A DNA stretch of 64,000 nt from Echinarachnius parma (GCA_037951105.1 JBAMJV010008229.1:25414-89413); one strand, 5' to 3'. Positions 1-11,751 are shown, counted from the first letter of the stretch. Program-made: numbers and translations. Notes: generated by a model from the sequence alone, not told the origin.

Positions 1-110
1 AATTTTTGGAATAGAGCCAACATTTCGTTTTTTAGGCATTATGCGCCTCAATGACTTCCACATTGCTGTGCTATCACCTGTATTATTCAAAATACTTTCA
101 GAGACGTATG

Positions 111-329
111 TTATTGCAAGCCCGGTTGGAAGCCCTGTTGCAATTTGTGCAGGTCCTGCAACTGTTCCTGAATCTTCTCTTTGAAGACGTAGATCAGTAC
201 GACACTGTACACGATCACGACAACGGTGACAGCGAGGCCCGCAATGAGCCCTTTCTTGGCATACCACCGGGCGTCCGCCGACGTCTCGCGGGCGTAATCG
301 AGACGTCCTTCTTTGATCTTGTCTCGAGT
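111..329 (-). CDS. CD225/dispanin-like gene copy 1, terminal exon
   Basis: This is the last coding exon (72 aa plus stop) of a small CD225/dispanin (IFITM-type) membrane protein. On the minus strand it follows a splice acceptor (..cgcag, 330-334) and opens with TRDKIKEGRLDYARETSADA, which fits the conserved cytoplasmic loop of the CD225 domain. The second membrane segment (KKGLIAGLAVTVVVIVYSVV) and a basic, Gln-rich tail ending in PGLQ follow. It joins in phase 0 to the exon at 1719-1850. An intron at this place in the domain is, as I recall, typical of the family. CD225 proteins act in cell or endosomal membranes; the specific role here is unknown. A diverged paralogue lies at 16608-16856. 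Unspliced reading extends the frame upstream to 410, but that part is intron. Confidence 0.82.
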   Translation of the reverse strand, partial: TRDKIKEGRLDYARETSADARWYAKKGLIAGLAVTVVVIVYSVVLIYVFKEKIQEQLQDLHKLQQGFQPGLQ

Positions 330-428
330 CTGCGATGTCGCCGATGTGATCAGGAGGGGTTGCAAATGCGGGTGGTCGAATCGGTAAAATAATAAAAACA
401 AACGGATCAAATTTAAATGAGCAAATTA

Positions 429-853
429 GACCCCGTTTACAGTGCAGGGCCGGGCCGAGCCGCGGCTCGGCCCTGCCTAAATTGCGGTACTCGGCCCCCA
501 ATTTTTTGCGTTTACAGTGGCGGTCTCGGCCCGGCCACCCTTTCAATATCTTGTCGTAGTGGCGCTCTGCATGTAAACAAACCATTATTTTGTTTGGGGG
601 GGGGGGGGGGGGGGCGCCGGGGTCACAGAACAAAGGCGCGTTATTTGCAATGAATTGTTTTCCCAATTTGGTACCGCATTTGGCCCTGCATGCGTTTACA
701 GTGAGAAAAGGCGCGGCCGAGACTACCTCCAGAGCGGGGCCAAATGCGCGGCCACTTTTGGCCCCGCATTTGGCCTTTTGAGCGTTTACAGTGAAAAAAA
801 GGCCGGGCCGAGCCGCGGCTCGGCCCGGCCTTTTTTTCACTGTAAACGGGGTC
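429..853. mobile_element. PIF/Harbinger-like MITE in the CD225 copy 1 intron
   Basis: This 425-bp element has perfect terminal inverted repeats GACCCCGTTTACAGTG and is flanked by TTA direct repeats (426-428 and 854-856). The paralogous intron at about 16960 reads straight through this point (AAATTAGGGACC), which gives the empty site and confirms a 3-bp target duplication. A TTA target with such ends fits PIF/Harbinger. The interior is GC-rich, with palindromic GGGCCGAGCCGCGGCTCGGC blocks near both ends, a G homopolymer at about 595-614, and internal repeats of GCGTTTACAGTG at about 508, 692 and 782. It encodes no protein. Confidence 0.85.
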
Positions 854-913
854 TTAGGAACCTTTGATAACAAGAGACACATTTACGAATGTTGAAATTG
901 AGAGAATTTAATT

Positions 914-1016
914 ATCATCACCATCATCAACATCATCATCATCGCCGCCAACTTCATTGTTATCATCAAGTTCGAATTTGATTTTTAGTTTCAACAAAAT
1001 ACATTTACAATCTTTA
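914..1016. repeat. ATC-type microsatellite plus duplicated intron sequence, copy 1
   Basis: A CATCAT-rich stretch is followed by unique intron sequence (TCGAATTTGATTTTTAGTTT) that recurs at about 17335-17380 in the second CD225 copy. It is part of the duplicated gene segment. Confidence 0.75.
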
Positions 1017-1475
1017 ATATCATCAAAACCTTCACCATCAACACGACCATTAAAGAGCAAAGAAATCCGGACGAATTGTTGTATGCACTACTCTAAATAC
1101 ATGTATGACGAATAGTCCCTGAAAATTTGAGCACAACCGGTCAAGAAATAAGAAAACTATATCCATTTGTTTCTATGAGTGACTCAAATTGGCAGCGCAC
1201 TCTGCGAAAGTTGGGGACTACTCCCCATACGTTTTGTACACAAAATATAAGTTTTATTCAATTTTCTCAAAATGTATGTTTACCCTTCGTTTGAGTTCAA
1301 CTTATCAAAGTGTGCTGGCAGTTTGAGTTCCCCATAGGAATAAATGGGCATCTTCAAAAAGCCATAGTTTCCTTGTTTATGGTCCGGTTATGTTCTAACT
1401 TTCAGAGATTATTCATCCTAATCTCTTCAAGTCTATGGAAGCAACAGCTTCCTTGGGTTTCATTGCCCTTTAGTA

Positions 1476-1712
1476 AGATCATAATTATCACTATCGTCAT
1501 TATCGCGGCCATCAAAGTCATAATCATACCAACTATCATCAGTATCATCGTCATCATCATGGGCAGCATCATTGTCGTCATCATCATCATCATCATCATC
1601 ACAACCAACATCATCACCGCCGTAATCATCACAATCATCGACGCCACCATCATCATCACAATCATGCCCATTAGCATCGTCATCATCATAAGCATCATTA
1701 TCATCATCGTTT
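1476..1712. repeat. Imperfect (TCA)n microsatellite in CD225 copy 1 intron
   Basis: An interrupted ATC/TCA array sits immediately downstream (minus sense) of the internal exon's donor. Its counterpart is at 18058-18486. The repeat keeps several frames open and so produces spurious Ile/Met-rich reading frames. Confidence 0.85.
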
Positions 1713-1718
1713 GCACAC

Positions 1719-1850
1719 CTTGAGAGATTTGATGATGGCGTGTGCTCCCATTATGAAGTTGCAGCACATGCACACGAATACGGATAAAAAGAAATGATCG
1801 GGTGGAGCTGGTCCTGTCGCGCCACGGTTCAGAAATTTACCAGACGGTCC
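1719..1850 (-). CDS. CD225/dispanin-like gene copy 1, internal exon
   Basis: This 132-bp (44-codon) exon has an acceptor ending ..ttcag at 1851 and a donor AAG|GTGTGC at 1718. It encodes a Gly/Pro-containing lead (GPSGKFLNRGATGPAPPDHF) and then the first hydrophobic segment (FLSVFVCMCCNFIMGAHAII) ending KSLK. The PPDH entry and the double Cys in the membrane segment match the start of the CD225 domain; those cysteines are palmitoylation sites in IFITM proteins (family knowledge). It splices in phase 0 to 111-329 across a 1.4-kb intron holding a MITE and ATC-type microsatellites. An N-terminal, probably Pro-rich, exon must lie at higher coordinates but was not found, so the gene model is partial. 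Confidence 0.8.
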
Positions 1851-2006
1851 CTGAATGCATAGAGAACAAACAAAATGCAAGATTGGAATTCAAGAAAGAC
1901 TTCAGGATAATCAACAATATTACTATAATCATAATATCTTCAGCATAGTCTTCATTATAATCGTACTCATCATCATTATAAAAAAAATGATACAACTTAT
2001 TTAAAA

Positions 2007-2008
<2 letters not shown>

Positions 2009-2055
<47 letters not shown>
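2009..2055. repeat. (CTA)n microsatellite
   Basis: An uninterrupted CTA array of about 16 units directly abuts the inverted-repeat element that starts at 2056. Confidence 0.95.
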
Positions 2056-2056
<1 letters not shown>

Positions 2057-4006
2057 ACACTAAGAAATAGGAGTGCAAATGTGCACCCCTAGGGGTGCAC
2101 GATCTTGTCCCATATTTTGGTAGCCTAAAGGTGCACATGTGCACCCCTTAACAAGGATGTACATAAGCACCCTTGAAAAGCTGCATATGAACACCCCAAG
2201 AGTGCCCATGTCTACCTTATAGGGTGCACGGTCTTGTCCCATATTTTGGTAGCCTAAAGGTGCACATGTGCACCCCTGGAGTAAACATATCCACCCTTTG
2301 AGGTGCAAACTTGCATCCATAAAGGTGTACATGTCCACCCCTGGAGTAAACATTTCCACCCTTCGAGGTGCAAACTTGCACCCACTAAGGAGCAGATTTG
2401 GTCCCTAAAAGGTGCACATGTCCACCCCTGGAGTAAACATTTCCACCCTTCGAGGTGCAAACTTGCATCTTCTTTTTTTTTTCGAGCATTATCAAAATCG
2501 CTGGGTATATGAGCGAATCGATTATGAGTAAATAGTGGTTAGAATTATGGATAATTTATGGTGGAGTTGAATTAGGATTAAGGAAAGAGGCTATGGATTA
2601 GATGTTACCGGGTATAATTGTGGATAAAGATTATGTATAAGATAGGACAGTTTGGTAATTTATGATGGATGGATAATATTTGTTAAGGGATTAATTGTGA
2701 TTAGGATCGGGGAATCGATGATGATTAAGTAGGGATCGATCATGAGATATAGATCGAACGATCATAGATTGTGATCGATTGTAGAACGTTGTAGTAGTAT
2801 GTGCCAGTTTGCACATTTGGATTAGTTAAATGGTTGTAGTTGTAATAGTTATGACAGAGCCTGATGGTTAAGTATTAGGTTATTGTAGTAATGAGATATC
2901 GAGTAATTTGACGGGTTAAGCACGGGGAATGATTGAAGATTGGTAGAGTTATGATCATGTAAAGATTATGGTTTAAATCAGTAACCAATATTATGCATTG
3001 TTGAATGTTGTATATAAAAGCAAGCATGACGCTCTGTGTCAGACTCGTCGCTGCGCGCGTTGATCGAGGTATGTACTACATACAAGGAAGTTGGGCATGC
3101 TAATAAAATAATTACCAAAGCCACGCTTCCCGTATTAAGATGGCGGACGGCTCGTCCATAAGCAGTGATGTACGTCAAGGGTTACTCATGCATATTCATA
3201 ACTACGATTAGGGTTTGGATAAGATTTGAGGGGTATGTTTAAGATAAGACCATTCTAACCATCAGCAGTATATGTAGCCTATTGGTCACGCTGAGGACTC
3301 CAAAACTAGGGGTAATGGGTTCGAATTCTCTCTTATGCCTCTTCTTTTTTTCTTTTGCCATAATTCATGGGCACTCTTGGGGTGTTTATATGCACCTTTT
3401 CAAGGATGCTCATGTACACCCCTGTTAAGGGGTGCACATGTGCTCCTTAAGGCGTGCAAAATACAAGATCGTGCACCCCTAGGGGGGCACAATTGCACCC
3501 ATATTTTTTAGTGTGTAATGGGTTCGAATTCTCTCTTATGCCTCTTTTTTTTGGCCATAATTCATGGGCACTCTTGGGGTGTTCATATGCACCTTTTCAG
3601 GGGTGCACTTGTGCACCTTAAGGCGTGCAAAATATGGGACAAGACCGTGCACCCTATAAGGTAGACATGGGCACTCATGGGGTGTTCATATGCAGCTTTT
3701 CAAGGGTGCAAGATGGGACAAGATCGTGCACCCCTATTTTTTAGTGTGTAATGGGTTCGAATTCTCTCTTATGCCTCTTTTTTGTTGTTGCCATAATTCA
3801 TGGGCACTCTTGGGGTGTTCATATGCACCTTTTCAGGGGTGCACATGTGCACCTTAAGGCGTGCAAAATATGGGACAAGACCGTGCACCCTATAAGGTAG
3901 ACATGGGCACTCTTGGGGTGTTCATATGCAGCTTTTCAAGGGTGCAAGATGGGACAAGATCGTGCACCCCTAGGGGTGCACAACTGCACTCCTATTTTTT
4001 AGTGTG
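2056..4006. mobile_element. Inverted-repeat DNA element with GTGCAC-rich ends
   Basis: The ends read CACACTAAGAAATAGGAGTG and, inverted at the other side, CACACTAAAAAATAGGAGTG. The inverted arms continue for hundreds of bases through GTGCACCCCT-type repeats and a segment beginning GATCTTGTCCCAT. The left arm carries three tandem units with CCCCTGGAGTAAACATTTCC (about 2273-2466). The right arm carries three copies of a module starting ATGGGTTCGAATTCTCTC (about 3317, 3515, 3749). The core (2470-3330) holds a tRNA-like stretch but no recognisable transposase. I could not settle a target duplication; the CACTA-like terminus could suggest EnSpm/CACTA, but this is not established. Confidence 0.7.
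3266..3340 (+). other. tRNA-like (SINE-like) module inside the element
   Basis: An A-box-like TAGCCTATTGGTC and a B-box-like GGGTTCGAATTC are about 40 bp apart, as in a tRNA-derived SINE head. The cloverleaf is degenerate, so no functional tRNA is claimed. The same module with its flank recurs inverted at 24360-24570 inside a different MITE. Confidence 0.5.
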
Positions 4007-4555
4007 ATACAGGAGGTAAGTAAACAGATTGGGCTTTCAAGTTGCATGTGCATAATTAATTTCTCTTCATACAAAGTTAGTTTCCGTCAATCAATCAAAA
4101 TCTATTTGTTCTAATTACATAGTCTATCAGTGCTCTTTGATGAACCTTGATTTCGGAATTTAATAAAAAATAAAATCTGATCTGATAACATCAGTCTAAT
4201 CTTTGTTCAAGGAAACAGTATGGGAATAATCAATCTGGCATTATACAAAATACAACACATATAATTTATTTCAAAAATATATCAACACCCAACATTCAAA
4301 TTCATCTTAGCATTTAATAATGTGCCTATTATCATTGTAATTTGTTCAAAATTAGGAGGAAGATACGAAAAATATAAACCTATCTGCTCCGACTACGACT
4401 ACACGTAGGGTGCACATTTCCACCCCATACATTGTGCACGCTCAGACGAGAAAATGTTGACGTATGCGGGACATGCACCTTTACAGGAGTACGCGGGCAC
4501 GGAAGGGGTTGAGGGGGAGGATCGTACACACCAAGTGCACGCCTAGTTCTAAGTG
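4007..4555. other. Intergenic, no gene seen
   Basis: This is AT-rich sequence with one degenerate GTGCAC/CCACCCC stretch at about 4408-4440 related to the neighbouring element. No coding or RNA feature can be supported. Confidence 0.6.
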
Positions 4556-4557
4556 TG

Positions 4558-4628
<71 letters not shown>

Positions 4629-4649
4629 ACTACTACTACTACTATTACT

Positions 4650-4722
<73 letters not shown>

Positions 4723-4780
4723 TCTTCTTCTACGATTACTGCTACTAATGCTACTACTAACTACTACTACTTCTTCTATT
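4556..4780. repeat. (TAC)n microsatellite with CTT interruptions
   Basis: About 180 bp of nearly pure TAC repeat is followed by TTC-type and degenerate units. Poly-Tyr, poly-Leu and poly-Thr frames here are artefacts. It is the left edge of a segment that recurs from 22396. Confidence 0.95.
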
Positions 4781-4839
4781 ACTACTCCTAGTACTTATAC
4801 TTCTTGTTTTTACACAAATATCAACGACATTGAAGCATT

Positions 4840-5643
4840 TCATTACTATAAGATAATATTATTATCAAGATTATTATTACAGTATTACTATTATTGTTAT
4901 TATCATTTGTATTGTCAGTATCATTATAACGAGAGTATTAATATAATTAGTATCATCGTAATTATCATCATAATTATAAAATTGATAATATCCTCACCTC
5001 CGAACCATAATACTCCTCTCTCGTTGCTCTCTCGACATCAAGCCTGTCAAGTAAGCGATACTTCGGAGCTTCGATCAGGAAATAAAGTGGATAAGAATAG
5101 AGATAACAAAATATTATTAAATATATAAATCTAATCGATCCATAATCAATGGTAATGAGGCTACGATTAGACGCAATTAAATCAACGATGAGAATAAATT
5201 CTGGGGTAGACCTAAATCATGCCTCAACACTTCTGACGACATGAAATGGTGTGACAAACAGTTTAACTCGTCAACACTAACGTGAGACGATAACCGAAGC
5301 TTCTATTAAAATGTATCAAAACGACGACGACAAGAGATTATGGAATCAATCTAATTCATTCGTCAAGAATAATGTACGGCGATTACAAGCTACGATACAT
5401 TATGTATGAAAATAAAGATGATAATTAATATTCGTATAAATCTTAATCATGATCACCACAAGAAATGGATAGATCTACCAAATTATGGTAAATATACGCT
5501 ATTCTTACCCGCCATGGTGTTAAATTGCTGTCTCGTACGTAGCAGATGAGTATAATGCGCACTAAACCAAATTATCTAACTAAACCCAAGTACCTTCGCA
5601 TCGTTGTTCTTCTTCTTGTTCACTCATCCTTGATAGCCAGAAC
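4840..5643. repeat. Duplicated unique segment, copy 1 (left part)
   Basis: Sequence such as CGGAGCTTCGATCAGGA and TTCTTACCCGCCATGGTGT recurs in the same order at 23637-24000, 25990-26160 and 32975-33045. Copy 1 is interrupted only by the hAT-like element at 5644-7491. No gene was recognised in it. Confidence 0.8.
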
Positions 5644-7491
5644 CAGGGGCGGATCCAGGAATTTCAAAAAGGGGGGGGCACAAAATGAACAATCTATTGT
5701 GAAATGTGTGGGGTGATACGGCGAGGGAGCGGAGCGACCAAGCCCGAGCGAGCGAAGCGAGTGAGGGGGGGGGGGGGGGTGTGGGGGGGGGGGGGGGGTG
5801 TCCCCCCCTCCGACAGTAGGGAGCTTTTGCACTTTTTAGCTTAAAATGGTGCAATCTGGTGCATACTGTAGAGGGTATTCTAACTCATATTGCAGCAAGC
5901 ATGTATGTGTTAAATTTGATCAGTGGCGTAACCAGCCTTTCGGTATGGGGTGGTATTACAGAAGCACATTTACATATCAAATAGCTATTGCAGGCTAGAG
6001 AAAAATATGGCAATTTCAAAATTCAAGTCTTGTGATAACTCGGATATATTTCAAACTTGAAAGAATGTTTGTAATAGTACACTCAAAAAAATAAAGTGCT
6101 AAAAAACGAGTGCTAAATACGAGTATGCACTAGAAGCGCTACTTCTAGCACTTCACGTGCCAATTTCATCTGCGAAATGATTAGGTGCTGACAAATCGGT
6201 GCTGGAAGTAAGTGCTGAACTTCAAGATGCTCGTTTTGCAGGGAGCGAAGCGACCGAGCGGGGGGAGGGTGGCAATTTTAATACTAGAATGGAGCTATCT
6301 GGTTCATATCAGAGGTGAAATTCTCCAATTTTCAAATGATAGTAAAACAGTGAATAGTCTTCAATTATGATAAGGTAATTTGCATAAATATGAATAATGC
6401 AAGCGAGCGGTGTGAGCTTGAACATTTTAGCAATTTCACATCGGAAAATGCACTTCGCGCAACTACTCTAAATGATCGTGACGTATACTGTTACGTGTAG
6501 GCTGTACAGTTATAAATACATTAAAATAAAACAAAATTCTCATGCATTATGCTGAAATTTAAACAATCACATTTCTTTCTTTTTTCTTCTTCTTCTTCCT
6601 TCTTTCTTGTTTTTCTCTCCTTTTTTTAAATGTCAGGGGGGATATATGTACAGGCCACCCCCTCCTCCTTCAAGAGCGGGGGGGGGGTGGTGCATCCCCC
6701 CCCCCCCCCCCGGGATTTACGCCCCTGTGTAGCTAACAGCTTAGTACAATAGTAGTTTATTCTTACTTTCTGTAGGCCTATATCATTATATATCATTATT
6801 TTCTGTAAAATCCACAGCAACCGAGGCGCTTTTATTTTGGTTAAGTTTCTGAAATTCTGGACACACACTCACCCCCCCCCCCCCCCCCCCCATGCATGAC
6901 AGCTAGCCGTGGCATGCAGATTGGCACGAGCCACTGCCCCGGCCGGGGCATAACTTTGATGAGCAAATCACAGATTCAAAAAGGACTAATACATGGTTTC
7001 AGAAGGAGGTTATGCATTCTGCTCATTTCACAAGATGAGAAAGAATTGGCTTACCGAGTTTGGCCTCATCTTGCTTGGGGACTCGAGCTTTGGCTCACTT
7101 GCTGTACTGTGGTATAATACTCGCTAGCGTTACGTACGTTAGCGCAGCGTGCTTCAAAACACGCGGGCTGTCGAACTCGCGGCGTCGATCAGGAGTATAG
7201 ACATGTACAGTGCATGCCATGCGCAGGGCATTACGGTAATTTACGGTAATTGCAGTGTAATTAATTGTTCAAAATGTGAAATCATCGAATGGAAAACCAG
7301 CTTAATTTTATTACATATTTTTTATAAAGCTAAGGCCATGTTACAATGGATAAAACTGAAATGTGTTGGTTGGAGACAATACCGTATATATATATATATT
7401 TTTTAAATATATGTACTTTTTAAAAAAAATTTTTGGTTGAGTTCAAAAGGGGGGGCACGGGCCGGATGTGCCCCATCTAAATCCGCGCCTG
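5644..7491. mobile_element. hAT-like non-autonomous element with 8-bp TSD
   Basis: The element runs from CAGGGGCGGATCCAG to the inverse of CAGGCGCGGATTTAG and is flanked by GCCAGAAC on both sides (5636-5643 and 7492-7499). An 8-bp duplication with CAGGGGCGG-type ends fits the hAT superfamily. A homologous host sequence at about 33010-33035 (CCAGAACCATTATG) is unoccupied. The interior has long G/C homopolymers, the motif GAGGGAGCGGAGCGACC, and a module (TTTTAGCAATTTCACATCGG) shared with the element at 27403-28879. Other hAT-type ends (GTGGCGTAACCAGCC near 5923, ATTTACGCCCCTG near 6715) suggest nesting. No transposase was seen. Confidence 0.85.
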
Positions 7492-7562
7492 GCCAGAACC
7501 ATTATAGTCCAGTTTGGACTGTAGCGATTTTGTTTTAATCCCTGTCCGCTCTTACCCGCTAG

Positions 7563-9468
7563 ATGGCGACAAACCCCACTAATCTGTCTTACCCATTGAA
7601 AAACACTCGTTGTTCAAAAAGGCAAAAAGGACTTTGGACCCTAATGACTGGAATAAGTACAAATCTGTTAGAAACAAAGTTAAGGCATTGTCTAAAAAAC
7701 TGTATTGGGCATATGTTAATACTCTCTTTACAACTAAAGATAATAGGCGAAGCTTCTTTGCATTTATTCATAGTCGTAAGCAGTCACCCCCTCCTCCTAA
7801 GTTTAGGTACAATGGCCACCTCCTGTCCAAGCCAGCAGAAATAGCATCTGCCTTTAGCTCTTACTTCTCTTCTGTGTTTGCACCACCGACTCCACTCCCT
7901 CCTGTTGCTCCTCCTTGTCCCCTTCCTATCCCGTCTTTCACTGATTTGTCTGTGACAGTGCCTGATGTTTATCGTGCTTTGTTACAGCTCAAAGAAACAA
8001 ATCTCCAGGTCCTGATGGCATCATGTCTAACGTTCTTTCACAGGTAGCTCTTGAAGTTTCACTTCCCTTGACTATTCTTTTAATTCGTCCTTGTCTGCAG
8101 GTAGAGTACCAGTGATGTGGAAACAGGCTCACATCACTCCAGTTTTCAAAAATGGCGACCGGTCCTCTGTTAACAACTACCGTCCAGTTGCATTGACATC
8201 AATATTGTGCAAGTTATTAGAAGGCTTTGTTTGCAGCGCCATGCAGGATCACCTTGATACATATGGCCTTCTGAATAATCAGCAACACGGTTTTTCTAAA
8301 GGTCGGAGTTGTGTTACCCAACTTGTCAACGTTGTGCATTCATATCCTCGACAGTCGCCGTGCACCACGCATTGATGCTATTTTTCTCGACATGTCCAAG
8401 GCGTTTGATAAGATGCCCCATCATTTTCTCCTCTCCAAACTAGCCACAAATTTCAATATTCGGGTTAACATTTGGCAGTGGATCTCATCCTTCTTATTAA
8501 ACCGCCAGCAAAGGGTCCTCTTCCTTGGCCACGCCTCTGCCTGGACTGGGGTATCATCCGGCGTACCACAGGGTAGTGTCCTTGGACCTAAGCTCTTCAA
8601 CCTTTTCGTTAATGACATTTCTGCTCATATCTCCTCCCATTGTGCCTTGTTTGCAGATGATATAGTGTTGTTTAAAACAATTAATACATCTGATGACAAA
8701 AAAGTTTTGCAAAAAGACATCGATGTCTTACACCAATGGGCAATCATTAATGGTATGTTATTTAATTCTTCTAAAACCAAAGTCATGCACATTACTAGAA
8801 AACGTGCTTGTTTACGTCCTACATACAAACTTGGCGAAGGAGTGCTTACATCTACCCCCTCATTTCGATATTTAGGAGTAACGATTAGTTCGGATTTGTC
8901 GTGGAATACCCACATATCTACAATTACTGCTCGGGCTAATAGACTTCTAGGATTTATCAGGGTTGTAGTCCGAGGTGCCTCCACTAATGCCATCTTCTCC
9001 TTATACAAGTCCTTGGTGCTACCCATACTCGAGTATGGCGTACCTGCATGGCACCCCACAACATTGGCACAAATTCAACAGGTTGAGCGCGTTCAACGGA
9101 CAGCTACGCGCATAGCACTTAAACAGATGAGGGGTGAGATGGCCTATGCTGATAGACTTAAAGCTCTCAATTGGTTTACATTGTCATCAAGGAGAGACTA
9201 TCTCCTTTGTTCCTTTTCTTTCAAATGTCTCTCTGGTGTATGTGATTGTTCAATGCTCTCTGCAAACATTATTGTGAATCCTCGACACCCTGACAGTTTG
9301 ACATTTCAGCATCTAACTTCTAGAACACAATCTCCTTTTTTTCGCCATCTCGTCGTTTTCCTAGAGTCTGGAACAGTCTGCCATCTAGTGTCAAAGATGC
9401 TGCCATTCTTTCACCTTTCCCTGCATTCCTTTTCCTCTTTAAAGTCGTCTATCCTCTCTGTTCAATAG
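7563..9468 (+). pseudogene. CR1-like non-LTR retrotransposon ORF2, 5'-truncated
   Basis: This is a degraded LINE polymerase in shifting frames (7610-8047, 8091-8375, 8311-9468). It begins in the linker after the endonuclease and continues into the reverse transcriptase: FKNGDRSSVNNYRPVALTS, then LDMSKAFDKMPH, SSGVPQGSVLGPKLFNLFVN, the catalytic FADDIVLF, and the thumb region SFRYLGVTISSDLSW. The C-terminal part has QQVERVQRTATRIAL. The endonuclease is missing, as expected from 5' truncation. At least two frameshifts (near 8050-8090 and 8340) make it a dead copy. Clade CR1/L2/Rex-like is judged from motifs only. Confidence 0.88.
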
Positions 9469-10297
9469 GCTCATTTGACTACCAAGGTCATTAAGTTGCA
9501 ATTATTTAATATGCAACTTCGCTTCAGTATTGTTCCTTATTAGGTCTTATCATAAATAGTCGAGGGAGCGGTAATACTCCCAATGCCCTTATTACCGCGA
9601 AACATGTAGAGCAAAGCATGTTTACTTTTTATAACTCATTCATAATATATTTTCCTTATATCCATATAAATATGAACCACATTAATTGTTAGAATCATTC
9701 ATTAATATATTCCTTTTAAAGTCGTCTATCCTCTCTGTTCACTGACCTAACAAGGTCATTAAGTTGCAATTATTTGATATGCAACTTTGCTTTAGTATTG
9801 TTCTTTACTATTTTACACGGTCTGAGTCTTATTATAAAGAGTCGATGGAGCGGTAATATGTCCAATGCCTTTATTACCGCGAAACATGTATACATTACAT
9901 GTGTTCTTCATATAACTCATACACATTATATTCCCGTATATACAGATAAATTAATTCTTTATTTAATGTGGTTAAGATAATTTAGTTATATTTGGACGTT
10001 GATAGATAATTTTTAAACCATCTTCGTATAGTATGTTAATTGTTATTTATGTTCCGTAATGCTGCATCTTCTGGAGACAGTGTGTGAGGGTTCACATGCC
10101 CTACTAGTGCAACAGTGATGTACTTTACTTTTGTGTACCCTGGCCCACATACTGCTCCTCACTATTTTCTTTTGTCTATTTTCTTCAGTTTTGTAACTTG
10201 TATCCTTGTATTATGTGCATATATGTTTATAGTTGTGTTGTATTTGACATTGTATTATGCTATTTGGTCGAATAAATAAATAAATAATAAAATAATA
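9469..10297 (+). mobile_element. 3' UTR and tail of the LINE
   Basis: An untranslated stretch follows the RT frame. A block starting at TTAAAGTCGTCTATCCTCTC occurs twice (about 9438 and 9717), each copy running through ATTACCGCGAAACATGTA, so the 3' region is partly duplicated in tandem. It ends in an A/T-simple tail (AATAAATAAATAAATAATAA, 10271-10297), the usual 3' signature of CR1-type insertions. Confidence 0.7.
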
Positions 10298-10319
10298 ATA
10301 CCACTAACGTTAGTGGTAT
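10298..10319. repeat. 22-bp perfect palindrome
   Basis: ATACCACTAAC and its complement abut without a loop just after the LINE tail. Too short to classify. Confidence 0.6.
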
Positions 10320-11384
10320 ACTTCAATGGTCTTATGTTGTTGTTTATCGGCGGTTCATTCAATTTGAATATTTTCACCAATAACATAATATTATTTTATT
10401 CTTCTCATTTATTTTCTTTATTTTATTATTTTTCATTATTATTATTATTATTATTTTTGTTGTTGGGTGCATAAACGTTTTCAAACCATCATAAACCAAA
10501 CCGAATTTAAGACATCATCGGGCCAACCCGGCTCGGTGCATTGAGCAGGCTTCTCAACTGACGAATCAGTCAAAGCCCCCCGATGCATGGAGATGCACTC
10601 TGGTCGCCTTCGTTCTACTTTGCACCTACATCCCAGGGGTTTTGAAAGTGGGGGGCTGACCACATTTGAATTGTTATATAGTTTATTATTTTATGCTTAT
10701 GTATTTCTTTGTTTTAAGCCCAAAAAGCCCCCCCGGTTCCGCGGCCCCTGCATCCGATTCCAAAAACAAAACAAAATTATGTATCAAATCAAATCAAATC
10801 AAAAACAAATTTTCAATTATTCAAAAACATACAAATACATTTGGGGGCTTTGAAAGTGAAATGCAAGGTGCAGGGTTTAATTTACTAATTATTTACATCA
10901 ACAGAAGAAAGTTACAAATTACTTTTGAGCACAATTTATATGATGATCAAACCATCTTCAGAGGCCTGTATACAGTCTCTGTACCGGTCTGAGCATGCAT
11001 ATACTTTTACGAGTACCAAACACGTACAATAACAGTATAATGCTATTTATTTCATACCTTGCAAATTTATTGTCAATTTCTATTTTTTTTTTTTTTCAAA
11101 CCTCGTTTCGCTTCTATAACCACAATCTCATTACCATTTAGTCCACAATGACTTGGAATCCATTCAAAAAATACAAAAATCCTTTTATTCTTCAATTATA
11201 AACACAAATTTAAAATTTCATATACAGGAAGTTCCTCTTCGTGACTATTTATGGCGTGTAAAGAGTCGCTAAAAATAACTGCCCCAGTACACAAACTAGG
11301 ATGATTATACAACCATTCTAAGGCGAGCACCCATAGAGCTGTATAGTCTTACCCTACTCGACGACACCCTCCTTGAAAATTCTT
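10320..11384. other. Intergenic, low-complexity, no gene seen
   Basis: AT-rich, with short TTA and AAATC runs (about 10435-10455 and 10785-10805) and a T-run near 11083-11095. Short open frames here lack coding character. Confidence 0.6.
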
Positions 11385-11600
11385 GACGGCCTTTTGCCCG
11401 AATTATGACTATCTTCAAATCTCACAGCCCCCCAGATTCACCCATCGTGCGCATATAATGCTTCCAAGTCCAAACTACAGTTCACTCGAATAAACAGGTT
11501 GTTGGAATCACCTCAAATTCATGCAAAATCATGTCATTCTCGGGCAATAACACATCATATTTGTGCAAGCTCATGTCATATTCGAGCAAGTTAAAGTTAA
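11385..11600. repeat. Dispersed repeat with TTTTGCCCGAATATGAC-type units, locus 1
   Basis: The stretch including CATATAATGCTTCCAAGT and ACTCGAATAAACA matches 39357-39505. It leads into degenerate ~20-bp units (ATCATGTCATTCTCGGGCAA) related to those at 14164-14290 and 39150-39390. Confidence 0.7.
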
Positions 11601-11751
11601 TGACCTTCCCGTGCCAATGTTGGCACAGAAGGAGGCGCCTATCTCCGATTCATTAGCCCTAGGCCTCACGTCTACTAAATGTAGCGAAAGCTACAGAATG
11701 GGGTCAGTCCTCTGGTAACTCGTGTGATTAACTTTCCCTTCTCCATTCTAA

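Noticed and set aside
4464..5128. Long frames with poly-Leu, poly-Thr and poly-Tyr
   Set aside because: They are simply the three frames of the TAC array; no start context, splice signals or complexity.
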